7,679 nucleotides of DNA from Flavobacteriales bacterium (GTDB lineage: Bacteria > Bacteroidota > Bacteroidia > Flavobacteriales > UA16). The stretch lies in the NCBI GenBank assembly GCA_002683735.1, contig NYTZ01000035.1, positions 4,618-12,296 on the forward strand, written 5' to 3'. Below are positions 1 to 6,078 of this stretch, piece after piece. How positions within the stretch are numbered: the stretch's first letter is position 1; each line of letters starts with the position of its first letter. Below the pieces are notes generated by a model, which saw only the letters and a program-made list of their open reading frames with translations, was not told where the DNA came from and ran no database searches. The translations under genes were made by a program, and so were the position numbers.

Positions 1-1
1 C

Positions 2-325
2 TCTGCGCGCAGCGCTGAAGACGCCGTCGCCATTCCCCACAGCACCCTGTCCAAGCGCCGCTGGGAAATGGGGACACCCCTAGATTTTGCCCTTCACGCC
101 TGGGCATGCTATTCCACCGAATCTTGTTCTGAAGCAGCACCCGATGCAGACATCGTGTGCTTCACCTCGCCTTCCAACGTGGCGCATTGGACGGGTCCTC
201 AACCCCGTCGCATTGTGGCCATCGGCCCGACGACTTCACGTGCACTGACCCAGAAAGGATGGACCCATGTCCAGGCGGAACACCCTGATGCATTTGGGGT
301 TTGGGAGGCCATTCAAACCGTGTGA
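2..325 (+). CDS. hemD: Uroporphyrinogen-III synthase, C-terminal part (partial at left edge)
   Basis: This frame is open from the window edge and ends at TGA 323-325, giving 107 visible codons; the N-terminal half lies outside. The enzyme closes and rearranges hydroxymethylbilane to uroporphyrinogen III in the cytosolic tetrapyrrole pathway. The call rests on the typical C-terminal signature: an acidic lead-in then FTSPSNV (about visible residues 55-61), the IVAIGPTTSRAL block (about 72-83), and a final helix with HPDAFGVWEAI. HemD sequences diverge strongly, so the family assignment comes from these two blocks rather than overall identity. An internal ATG at 68-70 is in frame but would lose conserved sequence, and the reading frame continues upstream without a stop, so it is not the start. 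The gene may sit in a heme cluster to the left, which cannot be seen. It is separated from rplU by 114 bases. Confidence 0.82.
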   Translation, partial: SARSAEDAVAIPHSTLSKRRWEMGTPLDFALHAWACYSTESCSEAAPDADIVCFTSPSNVAHWTGPQPRRIVAIGPTTSRALTQKGWTHVQAEHPDAFGVWEAIQTV

Positions 326-380
326 ACGGACCGAAGTCAAACCCTCCCGAGACAGCCATTGGCAACCAATTGGCCCAGAG

Positions 381-412
381 TTTTCAACCCCACGGGAAAT
401 CGCGTATCTTCG
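381..412 (+). promoter_or_regulatory. Candidate Bacteroidota-type promoter upstream of rplU
   Basis: TATCTTCG at 405-412 matches the Bacteroidota -7 consensus TAnnTTTG with one mismatch, and TTTT at 381-384 sits 20 bases upstream where the -33 TTTG element is expected. This places the transcription start near 418-420, about 20 bases before the rplU ATG. The leader is A-rich (TTTAAAAACA) and has no convincing Shine-Dalgarno, which is normal in this phylum. The -33 match is weak, so this is a by-eye proposal. It would drive the ribosomal protein cluster. Confidence 0.5.
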
Positions 413-439
413 CACCCCTTTAAAAACAGAGGTTTCATC

Positions 440-1051
440 ATGTACGCCATCGTAGAAATTGCAGGGCACCAATACAAGGTTCAGCAAGATCAGCGGCTCT
501 ATGTGAACCGTCTCAAGGATGATGAAGGCGCCAAGGTCAGCTTCGACCGCGTCCTCCTCGTCGATGACGGATCCAAAGTGACCGTTGGCGCCCCCGCAGT
601 CCCCGGCGCAGCCGTGAATGCCACGGTTGAACGCCACCTGAAAGGTGACAAGGTGCTCGTCTTCAAGAAGAAGCGGCGCAAGGGTTACCAGAAAATGAAC
701 GGATTCCGTCCGTCCCTCACCGAGCTCGTCATCAAGGACATCAAGCTCGGCGGAAAGGCCAAGAAAGCCGCTCCGAAGAAAGAGGAGGCTGGAGAGGAAA
801 AGGCGGAAGCCAAGAAGCCGGCTGCTAAGAAGGCTGCTCCCAAGAAGGCTGCTCCCAAGAAGGACGCTGGTGACAAGCCAGCTGCCAAGAAACCGGCCGC
901 CAAAAAGCCGGCTGCAAAGAAGCCGGCCGCCAAAAAGCCGGCCGCCAAAAAGCCGGCCGCAAAGAAGCCAGCCGCCAAAAAGCCGGCTGCCAAAAAGCCG
1001 GCCGCCAAGAAGGCTGCCCCTAAGAAGGCCGAAAACAAAGGCGAAGAATAA
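440..1051 (+). CDS. rplU: 50S ribosomal protein L21 with a long Lys/Ala/Pro-rich C-terminal tail
   Basis: L21 binds 23S rRNA in the large ribosomal subunit. The protein is 203 residues, about twice the usual 100-odd. Residues 1-105 are an ordinary L21 core: the start MYAIVEIAGHQYKV and the RNA-binding KKKRRKGYQKMNGFRPSLTELVI region at about 76-98. Residues 106-203 are a low-complexity basic tail of Lys, Ala, Pro and some Glu, with AAPKK units, then nine consecutive PAAKK pentads (147-191), one more AAPKK, and an acidic end (GEE). The frame is open further upstream to 359, but ATG 440 is chosen because L21 proteins begin exactly with this sequence and because the promoter candidate lies between. 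rpmA follows after 15 bases, the universal L21-L27 order. Tails of this sort occur on some Bacteroidota ribosomal proteins; the function of this one is unknown. Confidence 0.96.
   Translation: MYAIVEIAGHQYKVQQDQRLYVNRLKDDEGAKVSFDRVLLVDDGSKVTVGAPAVPGAAVNATVERHLKGDKVLVFKKKRRKGYQKMNGFRPSLTELVIKDIKLGGKAKKAAPKKEEAGEEKAEAKKPAAKKAAPKKAAPKKDAGDKPAAKKPAAKKPAAKKPAAKKPAAKKPAAKKPAAKKPAAKKPAAKKAAPKKAENKGEE
878..1012 (+). repeat. Nine tandem 15-bp units encoding PAAKK in the rplU tail
   Basis: Nine in-frame 15-base units run without a break (starts at 878, 893, 908, 923, 938, 953, 968, 983, 998). Each encodes exactly Pro-Ala-Ala-Lys-Lys. Units 2, 4 and 5 are identical at the DNA level; the others differ only at third positions (CCA/CCG, GCT/GCC, GCA/GCC, AAA/AAG). 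Related AAPKK units flank the array at 833-862 and 1013-1027. The array also creates long spurious open frames on other strands and frames. Confidence 0.95.
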
Positions 1052-1066
1052 GCAAACCCCCGAACC

Positions 1067-1330
1067 ATGGCTCACAAAAAGGCGGCGGCCTCAACCAAGA
1101 ACGGCCGCGAATCGGAAAGCAAACGACTGGGCGTCAAAATCTATGGCGGTCAAGTCGCCATCGCGGGCAACATCCTCGTTCGCCAGCGCGGCACCCAGCA
1201 CCACCCCGGCAACAACGTCGGCATCGGCAAGGACCACACCCTGTACGCCCTCACGGATGGCGTGGTGGAGTTCCGCCGTCGCCGCGGAAACAAGAGCTAC
1301 GTGTCCGTCATCCCGGCGGCCGAAGCCTGA
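1067..1330 (+). CDS. rpmA: 50S ribosomal protein L27
   Basis: L27 lies near the peptidyl transferase centre, where its flexible N-terminus reaches towards the P-site tRNA end. The 87-residue product is normal length and nearly textbook: [22 protein letters not shown] at the start, then the [18 protein letters not shown] block (about 26-43), [18 protein letters not shown] (about 45-62) and a DGVVEFRRR strand. The N-terminus begins directly with AHKK, so there is no Firmicutes-type cleaved leader. It starts 15 bases after the rplU stop and is almost certainly co-transcribed with it. No Shine-Dalgarno is seen before the ATG (upstream bases AAACCCCCGAACC). It is followed by a 93-base gap containing a terminator-like hairpin before serS. 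Confidence 0.98.
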   Translation: MAHKKAAASTKNGRESESKRLGVKIYGGQVAIAGNILVRQRGTQHHPGNNVGIGKDHTLYALTDGVVEFRRRRGNKSYVSVIPAAEA

Positions 1331-1351
1331 TTCCCACAAGGAACCTGAAAT

Positions 1352-1369
1352 GGCACCCCCTGCGGTGCC
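1352..1369 (+). other. Small perfect hairpin after rpmA (possible partner of the following hairpin)
   Basis: GGCACC (1352-1357) and GGTGCC (1364-1369) form a perfect 6-bp stem with a 6-base loop. GCACC at 1353-1357 is also complementary to GGTGC at 1376-1380, the 5' arm of the next hairpin, so the two arrangements exclude each other. No T-run follows this stem. Its role is unknown; it may be a processing or attenuation element. Confidence 0.4.
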
Positions 1370-1370
1370 T

Positions 1371-1416
1371 ATGACGGTGCTCTCTCCTGAAAAGGCGGGG
1401 GCACCGTCGTATTTTT
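1371..1416 (+). terminator. Long hairpin plus T-run between rpmA and serS (terminator or attenuator)
   Basis: The arms 1371-1380 (ATGACGGTGC) and 1401-1410 (GCACCGTCGT) pair over 10 positions with one G-U pair. The pairing continues inward through 1381-1384 with 1397-1400 (two G-U pairs), a single T/C mismatch, and CCT/AGG closing a GAAA tetraloop at 1389-1392. Five T residues (1412-1416) follow after one A. This is the shape of an intrinsic terminator, ending eight bases before the serS ATG. Since serS has no obvious strong promoter of its own here, partial termination or attenuation is the likely use. The T-run also overlaps TATTTTTA (1410-1417), one mismatch from the -7 box TAnnTTTG, so a promoter reading is possible but there is no clear -33 box. 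Confidence 0.55.
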
Positions 1417-1423
1417 ACAAGCC

Positions 1424-2695
1424 ATGCTGACCCTCCAGGCCCTCCGCAACGACCGCGACGCCATCCAAGCCGCCCTTGCCAAACGTGGACTCGATGCCGC
1501 AACCCTGCTCGACCGCATCCTCGAGCTCGACTTGCAACGCCGCACCACCCAAAAGGAGGTCGACGACCTCAAGGCCCGGCAAAACGAGGCCAGTAGGGAG
1601 ATCGGAGACCTGTTCAAGTCTGGACGAAAGGAGGAGGCCGAAGCGCGCCGCGCACAAGTCGGTGAACTCAAAGAGCGCATCCACGACCTCGACGAACAAC
1701 AGAAAGCCTTAATCCAACAGCAGGAAACCGCCCTGCTTGAACTGCCCAACCGTCCTCACGACAGTGTACCCGCCGGCCAGTCCGATGCCGACAACGAAGT
1801 CGTATCGGAGGAGGGCATCAAACCCGAACTGGGCGATGCAGCCAAACCACACTGGGAGTTGGCCGACCAGTACCAGCTCATCGACTTCGAGGCGGGGGTG
1901 AAGATTTCCGGAGCCGGATTTCCGGTCTACCGGGGCAAGGGCGCCAAATTGCAGCGCGCACTGATCCAGTTCTTCCTCGACCGAGCGGACGCCGCCGGAT
2001 ATGAGGAGTTCATTCCACCGCACCTCGTCAACAGCGACTCCGGTCGCGGAACGGGACAACTCCCAGACAAGGAGGGCCAGATGTACCACTGCGCCGAAGA
2101 CGACCTATACCTCATTCCCACCGCAGAAGTTCCCCTGACCAACCTGTATCGGGGCGACTTGCTCAAGGCTGAAGACCTGCCCATACAGTTGTGTGGATAC
2201 ACCCCTTGCTTCCGCCGGGAAGCTGGGTCTTACGGAAAGGATGTGCGCGGACTCAACAGGCTGCATCAGTTCGACAAGGTCGAAATCGTGCGCTTCGAAA
2301 AACCTGAGAACAGCTACGCTGCACTCGACGGTATGGTGGAGCACGTCAAGGGCCTGCTGCGTGATCTGGAGTTGCCCTTCCGCACGCTTCGACTCTGTGG
2401 AGGCGACCTCGGCTTCACCTCCTGCCTTACCTACGACCTAGAAGTCTGGTCAGCCGCCCAAGGCCGTTGGTTGGAGGTGTCGAGCGTCTCCAACTTCGAA
2501 ACCTACCAGAGCAACCGCCTGCATTGCCGATTCCGCAACGCAAAAGGCAAGCCCGAACTCGTGCACACCCTCAACGGCAGCGCCTTGGCGCTGCCGCGCA
2601 TTGTGGCGGCCTTGCTCGAGAACCACCAGACACCGGACGGCATTCGCATTCCCGCCGCCCTCCAGCGTTACACCGGATTCGAACGCATTGCATGA
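1424..2695 (+). CDS. serS: Seryl-tRNA synthetase
   Basis: This cytosolic class II synthetase charges tRNA-Ser with serine using ATP. The product is 423 residues, the family's usual length. Residues 1-105 form the N-terminal antiparallel coiled coil that grips the long variable arm of tRNA-Ser (heptad-rich, Lys/Glu/Gln-rich). The catalytic domain follows: HWELADQY (143-150), RGTGQLPDKEGQMY (208-221), the serine-binding TAEVPLTN (233-240), motif 2 with CFRREAGSYGKDVRGL (262-277) and the HQFDKVE strand, and motif 3 NGSALALPR (384-392). All key residues are present, including Arg264/Arg265 and Arg392. The ATG at 1424 gives the expected MLTLQALR beginning. The stop overlaps the next gene's start as ATGA (2692-2695), implying translational coupling. 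The wording of motifs is of the Bacteroidota type. The leader contains a terminator-like hairpin. Confidence 0.98.
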   Translation: MLTLQALRNDRDAIQAALAKRGLDAATLLDRILELDLQRRTTQKEVDDLKARQNEASREIGDLFKSGRKEEAEARRAQVGELKERIHDLDEQQKALIQQQETALLELPNRPHDSVPAGQSDADNEVVSEEGIKPELGDAAKPHWELADQYQLIDFEAGVKISGAGFPVYRGKGAKLQRALIQFFLDRADAAGYEEFIPPHLVNSDSGRGTGQLPDKEGQMYHCAEDDLYLIPTAEVPLTNLYRGDLLKAEDLPIQLCGYTPCFRREAGSYGKDVRGLNRLHQFDKVEIVRFEKPENSYAALDGMVEHVKGLLRDLELPFRTLRLCGGDLGFTSCLTYDLEVWSAAQGRWLEVSSVSNFETYQSNRLHCRFRNAKGKPELVHTLNGSALALPRIVAALLENHQTPDGIRIPAALQRYTGFERIA

Positions 2696-3270
2696 CCCTG
2701 CGCTGCTGGCCCCTCTTCTTTCTCTTGCTGGCCGCCTGCGGCCCTCAGCCCGGCGCAGAACACCTGCCCAAGCTCAAAGCTGCCTTGATGGCGGTCGACA
2801 GCGCCGCTCTGCGCTTCGATGCCGCGGACCACAGTGCTGCCGTGCCCGCCCACGCCCGGGTAGACAGCACCCTGGCCATCATCGAAGCCCGCATGCATGG
2901 ATGGGTCGTCAACCTCGAGCAAGGGAAGCCCTTCTCTTTGCTCGATGAGCGCCGCCGCATGCTGAAGCGTCAACCCGGCAGGGAACGCCGCATCCAGCAG
3001 GAAATCGACCGCACTCGCCGACAAATCGGACACCTCGTGGATGCCATTGCGGACGGCGCCAAGGTGGACGCCGAAGGTACCCCCATCGACCCCGCCTACT
3101 TGGACCGTGCTGTCGAAGACGAGCTGCGCATCGCTGGACACCTCGTCGAGGAAGTCGACATCGCCCTCAACTTTCTCGAACGCGGACTCCGCGATTTGGA
3201 TGGCGTCATCCGCAGGGCCGATTCGGCTTCCATTGCCCTGTCGAGCATTCCGACCTCCCCCGCACCATGA
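2692..3270 (+). CDS. Small helical lipoprotein of unknown function
   Basis: I do not recognise this 192-residue protein. It starts at the ATG overlapping the serS stop (ATGA, 2692-2695); the frame is open further upstream within serS, but this start directly gives a lipoprotein signal: a short hydrophobic stretch (WPLFFLLLAAC) with lipobox LAAC and lipidated Cys16. The mature part (17-192) is predicted by eye to be mostly alpha-helical and charged, with Arg/Glu-rich stretches at about 85-115 (DERRRMLKRQPGRERRIQQ) and a likely coiled-coil helix at about 136-175 (VEDELRIAGHLVEEVDIAL). It has no cysteine after the lipobox and no enzyme motif. The N-terminal signal predicts membrane anchoring on the periplasmic side. 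It ends in an ATGA overlap (3267-3270) with the TPR gene, so the two are likely made together and may be partners. Being real is supported by the signal, the two overlaps and codon use like its neighbours. Confidence 0.8.
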   Translation: MTLRCWPLFFLLLAACGPQPGAEHLPKLKAALMAVDSAALRFDAADHSAAVPAHARVDSTLAIIEARMHGWVVNLEQGKPFSLLDERRRMLKRQPGRERRIQQEIDRTRRQIGHLVDAIADGAKVDAEGTPIDPAYLDRAVEDELRIAGHLVEEVDIALNFLERGLRDLDGVIRRADSASIALSSIPTSPAP

Positions 3271-5093
3271 GTCTTCTGCACCGCATTCTGTTGGTTTGGG
3301 CGCTCGGTGGAATGGCGTGGGCCTTCCCAGGGCACCTTCAGGCCCAGAGCGACCTCGAGCTCGCCACCTATTACTACAACAGCGGGGCCTTTGAACAGGC
3401 CCGGTTGTACTTGGATAACCTCTACAAAAAAGATCCATCCACGTACGACATGTACCTCAATACCCTCCTCGAACTGGAGGATTTCGAGGCCGCAGAGAAG
3501 TTGGTGAAAGGGCGGCTCAAGAAGCGGCGCGACAAGAGCATGGCGCAGGTGGACCTTGGCTCGCTCTACCTCCGAATCGGCCGGGCCGAGGAGGCCCAGG
3601 TTGCCTTTGTGGCTGCCCTCGACGCCCTCCCCACCGGACGTGGGTCTGCCAAGCGGCTCGCCGATGCCTTCATCAAGCTGGATCAATTGGACCTCGCATT
3701 GGCCACCTACGAAAAAGCGCGCGACACAGGCACCGACAAATACGGCTACCACTACGAGCTGGCGAACCTCCAAGGGTTGCGCGGCGATTACCAAGGAATG
3801 GTAGACAGCTTTCTGTCCCTGCTTGGGGACCGGCCGAACTACCTCCGCACGGTCCAAAACAGCTTCAACCGCAACCTACGTGTGTCCACGGACCTGCGCC
3901 AGGCGGACATGGTCAGGCGCAAGGTGCTCAAGGCTTCGCAGGAGCAGCCCGAAGCCACGGTCTACCTCGAGCTGCTGGTGTGGGTGTTCAACCAGCAGCG
4001 GGACTTCATGAGTGCAGTCGCCCACGTACGGGCTCTCGATGAGCGCAAAGGCGAACAGGGCCGACGCCTGATGGAACTCGCAGAGGTGGCCGCCAAGAAC
4101 GGCGACCTAGACACGGCCTACGAATGCTATGCACTCGTCTCCGCCAAAGGGGTGGGCTCCCCCCGCTACGCCGAAGCGCGCCAAGCCATGTTGGAGGTCC
4201 GCACCGAACAAGTGACCGGACAATTTCCCTTGGACACGGCCGCCGCCTTGGACCTTGCCGATCAGTACCGGTCGACGCTGGAGGATTTGGGAGAATTCCC
4301 AGAGACTGCGGGACTGATGGCGGGATGGGCCAAACTGCTCGCCTTCCACCTCGACGACGCCGATGCCGCTCAGGAACTGCTCGAACGCGCCGTGGACATG
4401 CCGGGCACTGCAAAGGACATCCGCAGTGAAATGAAGCTGGCCCTAGGCGACATCCTCGTCTTCCAAGATGACGTGTGGTCGGCCTCCCTGCTCTTCAGCC
4501 AGGTGGACCTCGACCACAAGGAGGGTCTGCTCGGGCAGCAGGCCAAATTCCGAAATGCCCGGGTCAGCTATTTCACCGGAGACTTCAACTGGGCGCAGGC
4601 CCAGCTGGACATCCTCAAGGCGAGCACTTCCAAACTCATCTCCAACGACGCCATCGATTTGAGCCTGTTGATCACGGACAACTTCAACATGGACACCATC
4701 ACAGCGCCCATGGAGATGTTTGCGCGCGCCGACCTGCTTCGCTACCGGAACCGGCTCGATGATGCCCTCCTCACCTTGGACTCCCTAGTGGTATCATATC
4801 CGGGACACACGTTGGAGGATGAGGTGCTCCTGATTCGAGGTGATATCGCCAAGCAGCGGGGCGCTTTCGACGCGGCCATCGGGCACTATGAAGAAGTGCT
4901 CGAGTTCTTCGCCATGGACATCCTCGCAGACGACGCCCTGTTCCAATTGGCCCGCCTTTACGACACCCAAATGGGAGACACGGCCACGGCACAAGGACTC
5001 TACGAGCGTCTGCTGACCGAGTATCCCGGCAGCCTGTATGTGGTGGAAGCCCGCAAGCGGTTCCGTCAGCTCCGGGGTGACATCTTGGAGTGA
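3267..5093 (+). CDS. Exported TPR-repeat protein, conserved Bacteroidota family of unknown function
   Basis: The 608-residue product starts with a signal peptide (hydrophobic about 6-20, likely cleavage after LQA at residue 26, before QSDLEL), so it should be periplasmic or outer-membrane associated. Nearly all the rest is helical repeats: TPR-like pairs at about 30-63, 93-126, 127-158 and 160-190, a more divergent middle (200-480), and a C-terminal group at about 485-605 (ADLLRYRNRLDDAL, then RGDIAKQRGAFDAAI, then LYERLLTEYPGSLYVVEARK) that resembles the tetratricopeptide units of BamD/YbgF-type envelope proteins. A block at about 430-470 with YFTGDFNWAQAQLDILKAS and KLISNDAIDLSLLI is, from memory, the best conserved part of this family in Bacteroidota; it does not look like a generic TPR and may be a binding surface. 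No catalytic motif is seen. ATG 3267 overlaps the lipoprotein stop, implying coupling with it. The gene ends one base from the convergent transporter gene. A scaffold role is inferred only from the fold. Confidence 0.88.
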   Translation: MSLLHRILLVWALGGMAWAFPGHLQAQSDLELATYYYNSGAFEQARLYLDNLYKKDPSTYDMYLNTLLELEDFEAAEKLVKGRLKKRRDKSMAQVDLGSLYLRIGRAEEAQVAFVAALDALPTGRGSAKRLADAFIKLDQLDLALATYEKARDTGTDKYGYHYELANLQGLRGDYQGMVDSFLSLLGDRPNYLRTVQNSFNRNLRVSTDLRQADMVRRKVLKASQEQPEATVYLELLVWVFNQQRDFMSAVAHVRALDERKGEQGRRLMELAEVAAKNGDLDTAYECYALVSAKGVGSPRYAEARQAMLEVRTEQVTGQFPLDTAAALDLADQYRSTLEDLGEFPETAGLMAGWAKLLAFHLDDADAAQELLERAVDMPGTAKDIRSEMKLALGDILVFQDDVWSASLLFSQVDLDHKEGLLGQQAKFRNARVSYFTGDFNWAQAQLDILKASTSKLISNDAIDLSLLITDNFNMDTITAPMEMFARADLLRYRNRLDDALLTLDSLVVSYPGHTLEDEVLLIRGDIAKQRGAFDAAIGHYEEVLEFFAMDILADDALFQLARLYDTQMGDTATAQGLYERLLTEYPGSLYVVEARKRFRQLRGDILE

Positions 5094-5094
5094 A

Positions 5095-6006
5095 TCAACC
5101 GCGTGCGACCAGGCGCACCCCGCTCAGAATGACCGCCCCGAACAAAGCGTGCGGCCAGCCAATCCACTCTCCATCCACCCATCCCCAGAACAAGGCAAAC
5201 AGCGGAATGACATAGGTCACGCTACTGGCAAAGAGGGCGTTGGTACGGTGGATCAAAGCATTGAAGAGGATGAGGGCCGCAGCCGTGCCCAGAACCGCCA
5301 GCGTCGATACGGCCAAGAACGCGTGCCCCCCCTCCGGATGGGATTGCAACGCCGCCAAGCCGTCCAAACTTAAGAAGCCCGCTGCCGATGGAATCGCCGT
5401 CATGAAGAGGGCCACCGCACTGATGGTGACCGGATCCACTCCAGCCAATCGGTTGCGAACGACATTGATGCTCAAACCATAGCACGCGGTGGCCAAGACC
5501 ACCATGGCTGCGGCGACCCAATGCACTTCTCCCGCACCATCCTTGAGCGACATCAAGCCGACGGCACCACCGAATCCAAGCAGCAGGCCAAGCACCTGTT
5601 TCTGCCGCACGGCCACGTGATAACCCAGGACTGCAATCGCCAAGGTCCACAGTGGACTCAGGGCATTGAGCATGCCTGCCGTAGCGCTGGGCAGCCGGGT
5701 CTGGGCCATCGCAAACAGCATCGCTGGCAGGAGGCTTCCGATGAACCCGTTGACGGCCAGCGCGGTCCAGATCGATCGGTTCCACGATTTCGCCCGGCGC
5801 AAGGCAAAGGGCGACATGGCCAATCCTGCGAGGGCAATCCGCAACAACCCCAATTGGAGGCCGGACAGGACGGGTGGTGAACCCGGTCCACCTCCCCAGC
5901 CAAACAAGCCCACCTTTATCAGGATGAAAGAGCTCCCCCACGTTGCGGCGAGCAACAGGAGCAAGAGAACCTGTCCCACCGTGGGACGGACATTGGCGGA
6001 CGTCAT
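5095..6006 (-). CDS. DMT-superfamily (EamA-type) transporter
   Basis: This 303-residue inner-membrane protein has about ten hydrophobic segments arranged as two EamA repeats (about 12-153 and 162-301), the usual size and design of the drug/metabolite exporter family. Supporting motifs are TWGSSFILIKVGL (22-34) at the start of helix 1, the first-repeat end RLPSATAGMLNALSPLWTL (104-122), and the second-repeat end FASSVTYVIPLFALFWGW (259-276) followed by DGE. Family members export amino acids, metabolites or drugs, but the substrate cannot be read from sequence. I choose ATG 6006; a GTG at 6033 in frame would add nine residues without a hydrophobic or conserved feature. It is monocistronic in view, divergent from the HMA lipoprotein gene and convergent with the TPR gene, the two stop codons being separated by one base (5094), so there is no room for a separate terminator. 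Confidence 0.92.
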   Translation of the reverse strand: MTSANVRPTVGQVLLLLLLAATWGSSFILIKVGLFGWGGGPGSPPVLSGLQLGLLRIALAGLAMSPFALRRAKSWNRSIWTALAVNGFIGSLLPAMLFAMAQTRLPSATAGMLNALSPLWTLAIAVLGYHVAVRQKQVLGLLLGFGGAVGLMSLKDGAGEVHWVAAAMVVLATACYGLSINVVRNRLAGVDPVTISAVALFMTAIPSAAGFLSLDGLAALQSHPEGGHAFLAVSTLAVLGTAAALILFNALIHRTNALFASSVTYVIPLFALFWGWVDGEWIGWPHALFGAVILSGVRLVARG

Positions 6007-6078
6007 CGTGCTTGTTAACAGCCCCCGCGGCACCGTGTTGGCCCCCCGTCGGTACTTTCACGGCGAATATCGTTGGCG
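6007..6078. promoter_or_regulatory. Divergent promoter region between the transporter and HMA lipoprotein genes
   Basis: These 72 bases separate two divergent starts and must hold the promoter of at least one of them. On the plus strand TATCGTTG at 6068-6075 is one mismatch from the -7 box TAnnTTTG; it would place transcription start at about the ATG itself (6079 or 6082), giving a leaderless or almost leaderless mRNA. No matching -33 box is obvious (TTG at 6038-6040 is 27 bases upstream, too far). A perfect 8-bp palindrome TGTTAACA (6013-6020) lies six bases before the transporter ATG on the minus strand and could be an operator or chance. Confidence 0.3.

Noticed and set aside
358..384. Hairpin ATTGG-CAA-CCAAT followed by TTTT after hemD as a terminator, with embedded palindrome CCAATTGG (366-373)
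   Set aside because: Stem is only five mostly weak pairs and eight or more bases separate it from the T-run; more likely chance, or part of the rplU promoter region.
236..1075. Long minus-strand frame opposite rplU with Leu/Gly/Phe repeats
   Set aside because: It is the mirror of the PAAKK-coding repeat; the L21 frame is unambiguous and the minus-strand product is low-complexity with no family resemblance.
1410..1417. TATTTTTA as a serS promoter -7 box
   Set aside because: It is the T-run of the hairpin and no -33 TTTG lies at a suitable distance; kept only as a side note.
870..1430. Plus-strand frame of 186 codons across the end of rplU and rpmA
   Set aside because: A frame-shifted reading of the Lys-rich repeat and L27; very Arg/Ser/Pro-rich, typical of a high-GC shadow.
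3096..3857. 253-codon minus-strand frame opposite the lipoprotein/TPR junction
   Set aside because: Covers the ATGA-coupled junction of two genes with good export signals; no family signature in the minus-strand product.
440..5093. A T-box or other known aminoacyl-tRNA-sensing riboswitch before serS
   Set aside because: The gap is only 93 bases and shows no T-box consensus or specifier-loop architecture; only the simple hairpins are supported.
5103..5118. GTGCG/CGCAC inverted repeat near the TPR/transporter junction as a bidirectional terminator
   Set aside because: Five-bp stem inside the last transporter codons with no T-run on either strand.
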